Assembly: GCA_963971575.1 (NCBI GenBank)
Contig: OZ020624.1
Coordinates: forward strand, 17,329,249-17,393,248
Source: Liopterus haemorrhoidalis
Lineage: Eukaryota > Arthropoda > Insecta > Coleoptera > Dytiscidae
Length of the DNA: 64,000 bases
Direction of reading: 5' to 3'
Positions 18,037-29,446 of this stretch are shown here, one piece after another. Numbering within the stretch: position 1 is the first letter of the stretch; each line of letters opens with the position of its first letter. The notes under the pieces were generated by a model. The model saw only the letters and a program-made list of their open reading frames with translations. It had not been told where the DNA came from and made no database searches. The translations under genes were made by a program, and so were the position numbers.

Positions 18037-19437
18037 ATGCAGTTGAATGCTAGGGCGTTCGGCTGCCAAGAGCCGAACGAGCTGTACGCCGGCTTCCTAG
18101 CCATGCTGGACCGCTACGAGGAGGATGCTCCTGTCCATCGACCTAGGGAGCGAGAGGCAGTTCACATGCGAGGACCAGCAGGCAGGGAGGCTGTTCCGGA
18201 CCAACGGCGCATGGAACGATTAGCAGCCTACGGCGGACGTGGGAAACGTTCGAGCCAGCGACACGGAGGGCAGCAGTCCGAGGCAACGGCGAGGGTCAAC
18301 CGGCACACGGCGATGGACGGTTGGAGACGCTGCTACAACTGCCAAGAGGTGGGGACGCACGTGACCCGCGAGTGTCCGCAGCCTCGCACGCAGCGGTGCC
18401 GCAAGTGTGGCGAGGATGGGCACTGGGCCATGGATTGTCCTGGCCAACGTCGCGGACCACAGGTAAGCTTGGTGGATGCCGCGAAGACCTACAAGAAGTG
18501 GATGAGAACCAGCGCCGACGTGCCGCTGAGAGCCTTCATCGACACGGGTAGTGTCTACGACCTCATCACGGAGGAATGTGCACGGCGTTTGCAGTGTACG
18601 CTGTCTGCAAATGGGCAGCAATTGCATGGATTCGGCGGAGGGACGACTTGGACCTTAGGTAAGGTCGAGCTGTCCGTGATCATTGACGGCGCCGGCGTTA
18701 AGATGCACCCGTTGGTGGTGACATGTGGTTTGTCGGGAGCCGACATCATGATAGGGCAGCCAACGCTCTCGTCAGTCGAGGTGGTCCTGCTCGTGCGGGA
18801 CGGCACGGTGAGCCTGTCGCGCGAGGAGAACTTCCTCCAAAAGCTGGCGTTGGAGGATGATGACCTGGACGAGCCATTGCAGCAGAAGTTAGAAGTACGG
18901 CTCGTCGAGGATGCCTGGCTTCTACCCAACGACGACCAGAGCCCAGCAGTCACGGTGGATGGACTGCCTGAAGGTGCGTTCCTGCTAGTTAAGGAACGGA
19001 CGGTCCGGCGACACACCTCCGAACTTATCGTAAAGGGGGCACTTTTGGGGCCAGGGAATATGAAGATGAGAATTTGGAATCAGAGTCGCAGGGGCGTTAT
19101 CTGGCCCACCAAACACCCGCTGGCGCGCGGCTTTGTTATCTTTCCAGATAAAGACCCGGAACAGGTGAACTCGGTGAGTATCATTAATAATAAATTAAGC
19201 TTTGCAGATGTCAAGGTGGGTGATATCGCTGAAAGTGAAAGGAGTGAATTGGAAGCGCTCTTGTCACGGTTGCAAAATTGCTTCTCGAGTGGGGATGAAG
19301 AGTTGGGGCTCACCCACTTGGGGGAAATGAGAATCCAGTTAACCACGCATAGCGCGTACACCGATATACCATCGCCCGTACAGGCTGTCACTCGCAGAGA
19401 GGGAAACGGTGAAACAAAAAGTGCAAACGCTACTTAA
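18037..19437 (+). CDS. Gypsy copy 2: Gag C-terminus, zinc knuckles and protease
   Basis: This 466-codon frame is in phase with gag across the TGA. Two zinc knuckles follow a basic linker: C99-X2-C102-X5-H108-X4-C113, which has one residue more than the usual X4 spacing, and a regular C121-X2-C124-X4-H129-X4-C134. The aspartic protease has its DTG at residues 169-171 (FIDTGSVYDLIT) and a hydrophobic IMIGQP segment downstream. The last residues (from about AVTRREG) are out of frame for polymerase, whose residues HRPYRLSLAERE lie in the next frame. The shift is common to all copies. Translation, if any, would need restart or readthrough at the TGA. Confidence 0.85.
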   Translation: MQLNARAFGCQEPNELYAGFLAMLDRYEEDAPVHRPREREAVHMRGPAGREAVPDQRRMERLAAYGGRGKRSSQRHGGQQSEATARVNRHTAMDGWRRCYNCQEVGTHVTRECPQPRTQRCRKCGEDGHWAMDCPGQRRGPQVSLVDAAKTYKKWMRTSADVPLRAFIDTGSVYDLITEECARRLQCTLSANGQQLHGFGGGTTWTLGKVELSVIIDGAGVKMHPLVVTCGLSGADIMIGQPTLSSVEVVLLVRDGTVSLSREENFLQKLALEDDDLDEPLQQKLEVRLVEDAWLLPNDDQSPAVTVDGLPEGAFLLVKERTVRRHTSELIVKGALLGPGNMKMRIWNQSRRGVIWPTKHPLARGFVIFPDKDPEQVNSVSIINNKLSFADVKVGDIAESERSELEALLSRLQNCFSSGDEELGLTHLGEMRIQLTTHSAYTDIPSPVQAVTRREGNGETKSANAT

Positions 19438-19786
19438 CAGCAGGGCCATACGAGAGTCTGAATCGGAGTACGCAAGCCCCATCGTACTTGTCCCAAAAGC
19501 AAACGGCGGACGTCGGATGTGCGTTGACTATCGCGCACTAAATAAGGTAACAGTGAAAGATCGACATCCGATGCCACTGGTGAAGGATGAATTCACCAAG
19601 TTAGCGGGTAAGTGTTATTATAGCACACTTGATTTAGCCCAAGGTTATCACCAAGTCCCTATGCATGTGGACTCTGTACATAAAACTGCATTTATTACAC
19701 CGGATGGTCACTATGAGTGGTTACGAGTCCCCTTCGGTCTCGCTAATGCTCCAGCTCTCTTCCAGAAGGTAGTAAGCGGATGCTGA
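19409..19786 (+). pseudogene. Gypsy copy 2: reverse transcriptase, N-terminal part
   Basis: Same motifs and same 1-bp loss after LFQKVV as in copy 1. Residue content is otherwise identical except near the junction (SGC rather than SEC). Confidence 0.84.
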
Positions 19787-21153
19787 AGGGTATTACCAGT
19801 GATCAGGTGCTGGCTTACATGGATGACCTGCTGATACCCTCCGAGAGCATAGCTGGCGGGCTCCGTCAGTTGGAGCAGGTGCTACAATCGGTGGCAAGAG
19901 CCGGATTGAAATTAAACTTAGCTAAATGCTCTTACCTACAAAACAAGGTAACATATCTGGGCCACGACATAAGCGGCGGCGGTATCCGACCTGGAGAGCG
20001 CAAAATCACGGCGGTAAGCGACTTTCCTGTACCCAAAAATGTACATGGCGTAAGACAGTTCTTAGGCTTAACGAGTTATTTCAGGAAATTCATACCGAAC
20101 TTTGCTGTTGTAGCTAAACCATTAACTGAACTGACCAAGAAGCAGACTACGTGGCAGTGGGGCGACAGCCAAGCCGAGACGTTCGCAAAGCTGAAGCAGC
20201 TGCTGGTGGAACGACCGGTGTTGGCACTGTACCATAGTCATGCAGAGACGGAGGTACATACAGACGCCTGTCAAAGCGGCTTGGGTGGGATCCTACTGCA
20301 GAAACAAAACGACGGATCCTTGCGGCCGGTGCTCTACTTCAGCAGGGTAACCACACCAGCCGAACAGAAGTACCATAGCTTTGAGCTAGAGACGCTGGCG
20401 CTCGTGGAAACGGTGAAACGTTTCCGAGTATATCTGGTGGGTATACATTTTAAGGCTATCACCGACTTTACTTCTGTGCGAGCTACCATGCTTAAACGAG
20501 ACCTGGTGCCCCGCATCGCTCGCTGGTGGATGACTCTACAAGAGTACGACATGGAAGTAGAGTACAGGCCGGGAGCCAGGATGCAGCATGTTGACGCGCT
20601 GAGCCGTAACCCCGTCTCAGTGAACCTGGTGCAGATCCACGATGATGATTGGTTTCTGACAGTCCAACTGCAGGATGAGAAGGCGCACTCGATTGTAGAG
20701 GCGCTGCAGGCAGGTACAGCTGATAAAGGTATTGTTAACGACTTTAAATTACAGGACGGGCGGTTGTACCGCAAGACGCTGCTGGGTGATCGACTGTATG
20801 TCCCGGCGATGGCAAGATTCAGCTACTACGAAAACATCATGATGATGTTGGTCACCGGCGTTGAACGTTGCCTAAAATTAATAAAGGAAACTTACAGGTT
20901 TCCCAGAATGGGGCGTCTCACAAAGAAATACGTTCAAGCGTGCATGAACTGCGCGTTCAGCAAAGGGAGTTACGGCAGAGCGGAGGGCCTGCTACACCCC
21001 ATTGAGAAGAAGGCAATCCCCTTCGACACGGTGCACGTCGATCATCTGGTACCTTTTGCACGAAGTGTACGCGGGTACTCTTATGTACTAATGTACCCGG
21101 TGACTTGGTCTTGTGGCGTAATGCAAGTACATGCCACGGCGACAAGGGCGTGA
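19780..21153 (+). pseudogene. Gypsy copy 2: RT palm, RNase H and integrase start
   Basis: This 457-codon frame is continuous from YMDD (residues 13-16) through the RT thumb, RNase H (HTDACQSGLGG, ELETLAL, ITDFTS) to the integrase zinc region and HVDHLVPF. It is the longest undamaged stretch of pol in the window; the deletion seen in copy 1 near 1620 is absent. The integrase zinc histidines are out of frame at 20835-20855. Confidence 0.85.
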
Positions 21154-21404
21154 ACAGGAAACTGTTGAACAAATTCAATGGTCCCTATAAAGTAGCGGCG
21201 ATACTGGGGAACGACCGATACAAAATACCCTCCGTCAAGGGCGTCAGGGGATATAAAAATTTCACCGCGACGGTAGCTGCTGATTCACTACGGCGATATC
21301 ACAGCACCATGGCAGAGCATGAGCTCAGTGCCGACCAGTATGATCAACACACGGGTATCCAGGAGACTGATCGGCAGGACTTGATCGACCTCCTGGAGGG
21401 GTAA
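21105..21404 (+). pseudogene. Gypsy copy 2: integrase GPY/F module
   Basis: Identical to the copy 1 module: GDLVLWRN, then FNGPYKV. It lies out of phase with the upstream integrase because the catalytic core is deleted. Confidence 0.82.
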
Positions 21405-21410
21405 GGTTTA

Positions 21411-21717
21411 GGTAAGAATTAATGGGGCCATTAATTGTTGCAGAAAGGCCGAGTGTTAGGGAGTTTTTCGAAGAGGGCGCGCTGAGCAATGGCGTGGCGG
21501 CAGCACCATACAGGCGGTCGGTATTGTGTCCCGCGCTTGTATCGGCGTGGGAAGAAGAGAGGAGGTCACATGACCGGACCATTCTATCTGCGGCGTTGGA
21601 ACGGAAACTTTCGGCGTGATCGCTTGTATTTTGGTGTTTTTAGTATTAAACATTTTTCATGTTTGATTAAATAAATGATATGTTAGATTGAACGCTTGTT
21701 ATTTTATCGTCCTAACA
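21411..21717 (+). repeat. Gypsy copy 2: 3' LTR
   Basis: 307 bp matching the 5' LTR, without the insertion. Differences from the 5' LTR include AAAGGCC for AACGGCC and AAACTTTCGG for AATCTCTCGG. ATAT follows at 21718-21721. Confidence 0.86.
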
Positions 21718-21895
21718 ATATATTTTGCTGTTAATTGATTAATAAGGGAATTATTTATATTACAAATATTTGAAATTTTCCCGCCATAACTCTACAAATA
21801 TTTATCGAATCAAAAAAATGTATTTATGTTAGGGATTTGCCTTTTAATTTTAAACCTTATTTGTTTTATATATTTTGCTGTTAAGTGAATTATAA
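21718..21895. repeat. Satellite, A-type segment, unit 2
   Basis: Counterpart of 3287-3464; no difference noticed. Confidence 0.8.
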
Positions 21896-22575
21896 GGTCA
21901 ATTAACAATTTTTCCAGCTAAACATATGGTCAGGTAACCATTTGGTCAGCTAACTATATGGTCAGTTATCCATTTGGTCTGCCAACGACATGGTCAGGTA
22001 ACCAATTGGTCAGATAAACATATGGTCAGGTAACCATTTGGTCAGCTAACCATATGGTTAGGTAACCATATGTTCATCTAACCATATGATCAGGTAACAT
22101 TTTGGTCAGCTAACTATATGGTCGGTTATCTATTTGGTCTGTTAACCACATGGTCAATTAACAATTTGGCCAGCTAAACATACGGTTAGGTAACCACTTG
22201 ATCAGCTAACCATATGGTCAGTTAACCATTTCGTCAGCTAACCATATGGTCAGTTAACAATTTGGTCAGCTAACCATATGGTTAGGTAACCACTTGATCA
22301 GTTAACTATATGATCAGTTAACCATTTCGTCAGCTAACCATATGGTCAGTTAACAATTTTTCCGACTAACCATATGGTCAGGTAACCATTTTGTCAGATG
22401 ACCATATCAGGTCAATTTTTTAAGGTAATCATGTAAGTCTTGTAACCATTTGGTCAGCTTAACCTGTACTTGCTCAGCAAACCATTTGGTCTGCCAACGA
22501 CATGGTCAGGTAACCATTTGGTCAGTTAAACATATGGTCAGGTATCCATTTGGTCAGCTAACCATATGGTTAGGA
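21896..22575. repeat. Minisatellite array 1, unit 2
   Basis: Same length and order of variants as 3465-4144, so the array has not changed repeat number between units. Confidence 0.92.
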
Positions 22576-24468
22576 ATTTTTTATCTTCTCACTTCTTTCT
22601 TGTCCTTTGATATCTCGCATTCTATCAGTTATTGCCAGTGTCACATCTTGTCCTTCCGACCTCTTTCTTGCTATTTCCTTAGCTGAGTAACCATTATGCT
22701 CAAATCGTTTCCTTCTTTTTGCTTCCCATTTGGATTGTATCTTTCCATGTATCCCTTTCCTCTCTGTTTCTTTCCAGCACTGATAGAGCAAGTTTTATTT
22801 TGGGTGTTTTATTATCCGCTCTTCGAATTTAATAGCTCTTTTGGTAGCTTCTATCCTAATGTTGTCCAATTTCAATTATTCTAATAAAATATATTCTGGT
22901 GTGCATTTGTCGAGGCCCAACATCCATTTAATGTATTTATTCTGCACCACCTCTAATTTTTCCTGGTCTTCCCATCCCCATATTTCAGAGCCATACGTCA
23001 TTATGCTCTTGACAATGGAGTTGAACATAAGCATCCTTATTTTGATGTCTCCTTTAAATTTTCTCTCACCTATTCCCCACACTTGTGGCAGGGCTAACAT
23101 TGCTTTCCTTGAGAGAGTCCGAATATGTTCTTCTGGGCCCCCGCTGCTTTTAAACATGTATCCCAGGTATTTGTATTCTTTCGTTTGTTCTATCTCTTCG
23201 TCTCCCCAATTCCATTTGTTTTGTGTCTGTCTGCCTCCTCCTTTTTTGAACAGCATTATTTTTGACTTATCTGCGTTTAGCTTTAGCTTTTCCTTTTGTA
23301 GGAATTTCTCAAAACATTTAAGGAGTTTCCTCATTTCCTCTTCGGTTTTAGCTACAATAGCAATATCGTCCGCTTAGGACAGAGAGATAAATTTTGTGTG
23401 TCCTACTACCAGTCCTCCTGTTTGTTCTCTTTGTAACGCTTCTAAATCTGACATGTATATGGAGAACAGAGTTGGGCTTAACGGGCATCCTTGCCTTAAA
23501 CCTTGTTCTGTCTAAAATTCTTCACAATATATTTCTCCATTTCTTACTTGGTTCCTTGTTTCTTTGTAAATGTCTTGTATCCGGTTTCTTATTATGACGT
23601 TTAGTCCCTTTTTATCTAACGTTTTGTAAAGCTCTTTCCGATCTACTGTGTCAAAGGCTGCTTTTAAATCGGCGAAAAACACATATAGTTTGCCTCTTTC
23701 CTTTGCCAGCTCTCTACCTACTACATAATTCAGGATATATACATTGTCAATTGTCCCTCTCCCTTTCCTGAACCCTGCTTGATTATCTGTTCTTCTACCT
23801 CTTCTTCCAACTTTTGTTCTAAAACCATTGCATATATTTTGTGCAAGGTGTCCAGAAGAGTAATGCCTCTGTAATTCTTGCATTCATTTTTCATCCCTGA
23901 TTTGTATATGGGTCTATAATCCCTTTCCTCCATCTATCAGGAAAACTTTCCCCTCTCCATACCTTATTTATAATTTCTGTTATTTTTTTCTTTACATTTT
24001 CCGTACTGTACAGCCATTCTTCGTTTCCTATCCCATCTTCTCCAGCTGCTTTTTTCTTTTTCAGTTTCTCTATTTGTGCTTGTATTTGCTCTTCCGTTAT
24101 ATCATCTTGGTGGCTACCTCCATCATTTTTCGCTACTTCTAGAATTACTTTTTCATTTGTTCCTCTCAGGAGTTGACAGAAATGTCTTTCCCATTCTTCA
24201 ATCTTTATATGTTGGGACACATCTACTTTGTTTTTTCTATCTTTATTGATATACTTCCATGCCTCCGTCTCTGTCTTGATATCCTGTATTTCTAATTCTT
24301 CTTGTCTCTTTTTGTTGTTTTTCTTTATCTTTGTATTCTTTGTTTTCTTTTAGATATTCGTTTTTATAGCTTGTACCTATCTTCCATTCTTTTAATGATG
24401 TCTTAACTGATTTTTTTTCCTACATTCTCCGTCCCACCAGTTATTTCTTCTCAGTTTGTTAGTTCTAT
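22576..24468 (-). mobile_element. Non-LTR retrotransposon remnant, unit 2
   Basis: Counterpart of 4145-6038. One T is missing near 23921, which splits the N-terminal RT frame into complement 23891-24220 and 23730-23933. The palm frame (complement 23512-23883) and thumb frame (complement 22876-23334) carry the same stops as unit 1. Confidence 0.84.
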
Positions 24469-24617
24469 TTAAGTGAATAATAAGGGCCTTATTTATATTA
24501 CAAATATCTGAAGTTTTCCCGCCATAACTCTACAAATATTTATCGAATCAAAAAAATGTATTTATGTTAAGGATTTGCCCTTTAATTTCAAACAATATTT
24601 TTTTTACATGTGCTAGC
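24469..24617. repeat. Satellite, A-type segment (partial), unit 2
   Basis: Counterpart of 6039-6187, with a T for G in the AATATTTG stretch, shared with units 3 and 4. Confidence 0.75.
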
Positions 24618-24625
24618 CTCTAACC

Positions 24626-24906
24626 GAGTGGTTCTCAACCAGGGTGCCGCGAGCTTTTCAAAATAAATTCGCCGCTATTCTCGGAATCGAAGACCCGTGT
24701 CTTAGAGAAAATACGCGGGAAATGTATTCTCTCTCACTCGTCATAAAACCCTTGCGAGTTTATTGGACGTCAAAAACGCCCGACCTTGAACGGCTCGCTC
24801 GCTCGCTCGCTCTCTCTCTATTGTGACATATTTAATAGTAGGGTGCCGCGAAGATCTCACATTTTGCATAGGGGTGCATTCACCTAAAAAAGGTTGAGAA
24901 CCACTG
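24626..24906. mobile_element. hAT-type MITE 1, unit 2
   Basis: Same ends and CTCTAACC duplication as in unit 1; a G replaces C at CTTAGAG near 24705, shared with units 3 and 4. Confidence 0.93.
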
Positions 24907-25218
24907 CTCTAACCGATAGTTGGAATGCGAGACAGACTGGAACGAGTAGTATCACGCCTGTGTCATCGGTATACCAAAATTTCGAACCCCGCCAAAACCA
25001 TGTGGCGGTTATCTGATGAGTGTAGCACACAATTTCCACCAGGAGGCAGTTCTGTTGGACACCCCCTCGCCACCCACCACCACTGAATACTCCACAAACT
25101 GGAATTTTAAATCTTATCTATTTAAATATGGCAGTTATTGTGAATGTGACTTGCACGTGGCGTGTTTAATGTTCTGTGGTGCAAAGAATTTTAAGTGATC
25201 AATAATATATTAATTAGG

Positions 25219-25576
25219 AAATATTGGCCCATCAGCTGAAATCAAACTTATATGAATTGTATATTTTACTTTTTTTTGATATGTTCGATATTTGATATTC
25301 GATATTTGAAATATTTGATATTAATAACATATTAATTATAGACATATTAAATCAGACTTATGTATATGTATCGTATATTTGACTTTTTTTTTTTTGTTAT
25401 GTTCGATATTTGATATTCAATATTTGAAATGTTCGATATCAATAATATGTTTATTATATTTGTTGCAAATATTGGCCCATCAGCTGAAATCAGACTTATA
25501 TGTATAGTTTATTTTACTTTTGTTGGTGATGTTTGATATTTGAAATGTCCGATTTATTGCAAATATTGGCAAATAC
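25219..25576. repeat. ~120-bp tandem repeats, unit 2
   Basis: Three copies as in unit 1, with a T-run one base longer near 25384. Confidence 0.72.
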
Positions 25577-25750
25577 TTTTATTCTTCATAAAGGTTGCCG
25601 ACATCTGAACTATGCTATTTATGTACCTATTATATGATTATGTATGTTAGATTATTATTATATTATTATATATGTACGAGTGACAATAAAAAGCTCAATT
25701 TTATATTATGTGTTTCTCTATAACCCCTTTTTAATATTAAACATGGATAT

Positions 25751-25817
25751 ATTTTCATTTTATATAAAATTTTATTACAATTTCGAATTGTATTAAAATT
25801 TTATGTAAAATGAAAAT
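25751..25817. repeat. Long inverted repeat (hairpin), unit 2
   Basis: Identical arms and loop to 7320-7386. Confidence 0.85.
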
Positions 25818-25871
25818 GTATTCACGTTTTATCAATTGTAATTTTTCTGGAATAATAAATATGAGTACATT

Positions 25872-26944
25872 CAAATTTTGCGGTTTCATTCAATTTAGTA
25901 CGTGGTGGATCTCTAGTTAGCGTTAGTTACGATGAACAAAATTTTGACACAGAGATGGCACTTCTGTTAATGTGTTCTGTGAGTAGTATGTTGTTAGACT
26001 CCGACGTGAACGCATCGTTTGTAATGTGTGTTAGACAATGCATTTATTTATTTGTACATTAATTCTTAAATAAATCAAATTAACTTAATCTCGTGTCTTA
26101 TTATAACCGCTAGTGACCATCTTAGGCTGACAGATCAGAAGTGGGATCAGGAATGATGTGTAAAAAGTTAAAATTTGGTAAAATTAATGTGTAAACAATG
26201 TTAAAGGTCAGTGAATTCTGTGTAGTGAGTGTAGTGAAAGAAGCGTGCATTCGTGTTAGTGGGAACGACATAGGCAACCACGTACTACCGAGTGCGAGTG
26301 TGAACGAGATAGGCAACCACGTACTACCGAGTGCGAGTGTTAACGGGATAGGCAACCAGCATATTCATAGCTGGACGTGGAACCACGACGTAGATACGGG
26401 ACGTAAGGGGACGGTACAGGAATACCAACGACATCCAAACGGGATAACGCACGAGATAACGTACTAATTAAAGCGCAACGTAGACAGTGGTCTAAAGAAC
26501 TTAGTTGAACGAAAATAGAAACAAAATAAAAACGAAATGAACGAAGAGGCCATGAACGTAACAGAATTTAACGTGACGGCAGATAATGGAACGCATGAAG
26601 AACCATTATTTTCCTTAACAAACGTCAGACGTGAACGAATGGAATTAGATTCTGTGGATCAACTTGAAGAAAATTTAAGATGGGAGAGAGACCTTCTTAA
26701 ACGAGAACGAGAACTCTTGCAGAAGGAGGGAGATCTATTTACGCAGGAAACGAGAAGTTTTGGAAACGCAACCATAACTTTGAGCGGTGAACGAACAGAT
26801 ATTTCGTATGATCCAGGATTTGATCCAGGTAAGATTACTCTGTTAACGGCTAAGCAATGGGTGAAAAAGCTCGAAAGCATTGCGAACATCTTTGGATGGG
26901 ATGAAACACTATTATATACTGCTTAAGGCAATAGGCCTTTTTAT
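25872..26944 (+). mobile_element. Second gypsy-like element, 5' fragment, unit 2
   Basis: Counterpart of 7441-8513. It has a private C-to-T change near 25976, in LTR sequence. The primer site is at 26135-26150 and the 39-bp repeats at 26270-26359. Confidence 0.72.
26537..26926 (+). pseudogene. Gag fragment of second gypsy-like element, unit 2
   Basis: The same 129 residues as in unit 1, ending at LLYTA. Confidence 0.7.
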
Positions 26945-27493
26945 TTAAAACAATATTTGTTTTATATATTTTGCTGTTAAGTTAATTATAAGGGAGTTAT
27001 TTATATTTCAAATATATGGAGTTCGCGCGCTTGTCGTTAGGAAATTTCCACATTAAACAATATATTGTCCACTGCGATTAAAAGTTTTTTCAGCTCTAAA
27101 TTCGCTTATTTTTCTCTTATTTCCACATATAATGTATATTCTCTTCTTTCTCACCATCTCTCCTATGATTTGCACAAGTTTTTTGTCCTTACAGTAACTT
27201 TTGCACACGTATTCGTCAGTTTTTGAGTACAAAATATCACTTTTTCATTTTTATTACGTCTTTTATTAATATTATACGTCTTAAAATATTTTGAACGCGG
27301 TAATACCCTTTTTTTAGCGCATTCAACTTACCTATTTACGTCTTAAAAGCGTCATAAGTTGGTTTTTTGCGCCTTTTAGGTTAACTATTTTTGACCTCTT
27401 TTTTCTTAACCCTCTTAACTAACCCATTTCTCTTTTAAACGTCTTAGCTCCACATATATTTAGCTGTTAAGTGAATTATAAGGGAGTTGCTTA
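26945..27493. repeat. Satellite, B-type monomer, unit 2
   Basis: Counterpart of 8514-9062; no difference noticed. Confidence 0.8.
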
Positions 27494-28002
27494 GGGTACA
27501 TTCGATTTGACGCCCCGACCGTTCCGAGCACGTTCTGTACACTCAAACGTGTTCGATTTGACGCTCGGAGTACACTCAATTGCATTCGTTTTGCGATCGA
27601 GCGAGCATTTAGAGTGCGCTCTATGTGTTCGAGGTTTCAATGCCGGGTTTACATTGGTAGAGTAAAAGAAGTAACTAGCGCAAGTAACTAGCAACTAGTT
27701 ACTATCCCTGTGTAAACAGTTGACATTGTGGCTAGTAGAGTACTAGGTGCCAGTAGTTGGGCTAGGATAGCAGTTAGCTCGTCGACGTATTTACTAGCTA
27801 CTGTCTTTTCCCCCACTACGCAAAATTGATTCATTTCAAATTGGCGGCAAGCGATAACCTGTCATAACAAATAGAAAAAAACCCATATCAGGTAAGTTAC
27901 AATTTATTTACATAAATTGCGTAACATTGATTTATTAATTGATGATTTTTGAAATCATCTGGGAAATAACTGCCTTTGATACACGAAAAAGATGTTGTAG
28001 AC

Positions 28003-28306
28003 CAGTGTTTCTCGACCAAAAACGCACCGTGGACCAGAATAATATATAATTTTCTAACGCGGACTACTAATAATAATTGTTGGTTTATTTTTTGCATGTT
28101 AACAAATATATTTAATGTGCTACTATACACATGTATTTTATTTGTAGAAAATCACAGAAAATAAACAAAATATAAACTATTTACATAAAAAATGTGCAAA
28201 ATAAATTAAAAATAAAACTGCAAAAAACACATAAAAACTTTCGCGGACCACTAAAAGTTTTCTGGGGACCACTGGTGGTCCGCGGACCACCTGTTTAGAA
28301 ATACTG
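28003..28306. mobile_element. hAT-type MITE 2, unit 2
   Basis: Identical ends and TTGTAGAC duplication (27995-28002, 28307-28314). Confidence 0.92.
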
Positions 28307-28314
28307 TTGTAGAC

Positions 28315-28627
28315 TACAATAACTATTTCCTGTGGCTAGGAAATAAAGCGTTAATTCCAATTTTATTTTTGCTGGAATCGCATCCCTTATTAGTGTATCA
28401 GTTCGTTGTATTAATGGACTAACTAAATTTAATAGCCTATTAAAATCATCTGGTGTCATTCTTAAACACAGTCTGTACTCTTTTTGATCTTCCACGGCTA
28501 ATTCACGAAATAGAAGGACTGATGCGCCATGGGTAGTTCTTCTATCAATCCATTTTTTAACCCATTTTTGTTTAGGCTTAAATTCTGTACCGAATATTTC
28601 AATAAGACAATCAATTATTTCCTCCAC
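28315..28627 (-). pseudogene. Harbinger transposase N-terminal part, unit 2
   Basis: Same residues as complement 9884-10196, interrupted at the same MITE. Confidence 0.8.
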
Positions 28628-29446
28628 AAGAAATGATGTAATTCAAAATACCACTTCTTTAATGGCATCACGCCGGCGACGATGTATATCCACATTCATA
28701 AACTATTTTTTGCAAAAAGATAATTTCACTGCAAAATCACAGCGAAGATGTCAAATGTGTTTTGACACTTACTATCCAGAAAATAAGATATGTATGTCAA
28801 TTGCGTATGAACACCTACTATCCTGAAAATAAGATAGTAGAGTAGAGCGCGTAGTACTTGCGCTAGTTACTAGCTCTTTTACTCTACCAATGTAAACCCG
28901 GCATAAGACCGAGCATATGGAGTATGACGTAAAAAAGTGGGGGAACGGCGGGAAAGAAATGAAAGTTTAAAATTAAATTATAAATAAAATAAAAATAATA
29001 GCCTTAGACAAATAACAATAGACAAATAATATTGTTATTTGTCTATGGCTACAGAGTACGGCCATTTTATGTATTTGTGACGTTCTGCAAACAGCAAAAA
29101 AATTATTAAAATACACCGTTCATAAAATTAAAATGGAAAAAATTCATTAAATCAATTCATTAATTATTATCTAATTTAAAATTAATATTATTTCTTCAAC
29201 ATTGAAAAAAAAAAAAAAAATCAAGAAAAAACCGAGGTACAATATAATTTTGATTCATGACTGACTTGAACTAATCTGACAGTAAAAATGCCGCCTAAAA
29301 TTGTAGGGTTAGATTTTATAAACATTACGTCACAACAACGGTCACTCCGTGTTCGAGTTGCTGCGCTCCGTTAGTGCTCTATTCATGACGTCACCATCAA
29401 CTGTTCGCTCAGCGCTCGCTCTACCCTGTACAACTCGAATGCACCC

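Larger units (their letters stand above)
1..18430. repeat. Macrosatellite unit 1 (long type)
   Basis: This is the first full tandem unit, phased on the gypsy zinc-knuckle region. The sequence at position 1 recurs at 18431, 35728 and 54160 in the same orientation, and everything between recurs in the same order. Unit 1 is the long type: it carries the 1.17 kb insertion at 16003-17175 and lacks about 50 bp near 12670 that unit 2 has. Private differences include a 1-bp deletion in gypsy pol near 1620 and an extra T near 5490 that keeps the non-LTR reverse transcriptase open. The unit boundary is a convention, not a biological end. Confidence 0.95.
15818..21717 (+). mobile_element. Gypsy-type LTR retrotransposon copy 2 (complete length, defective)
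   Basis: This is the first copy seen from end to end: 5' LTR, primer site, gag, nucleocapsid/protease, reverse transcriptase, RNase H, damaged integrase, 3' LTR. The ends are TGTTA and TAACA, flanked by ATAT on both sides (15814-15817, 21718-21721). The 5' LTR is split by a 1.17 kb insertion. Without that insertion the element is about 4.7 kb, short for the family because of the integrase deletion. The 5' and 3' LTRs differ at 7 of 307 positions by hand count. Confidence 0.92.
27641..28903 (-). mobile_element. PIF/Harbinger-type element, unit 2
   Basis: Same long terminal inverted repeats and internal MITE as in unit 1. Confidence 0.87.
27494..29446. mobile_element. Outer DNA transposon of nest, unit 2
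   Basis: TTA-flanked as in unit 1; one base longer because the A-run near 29206 is longer. Confidence 0.8.
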
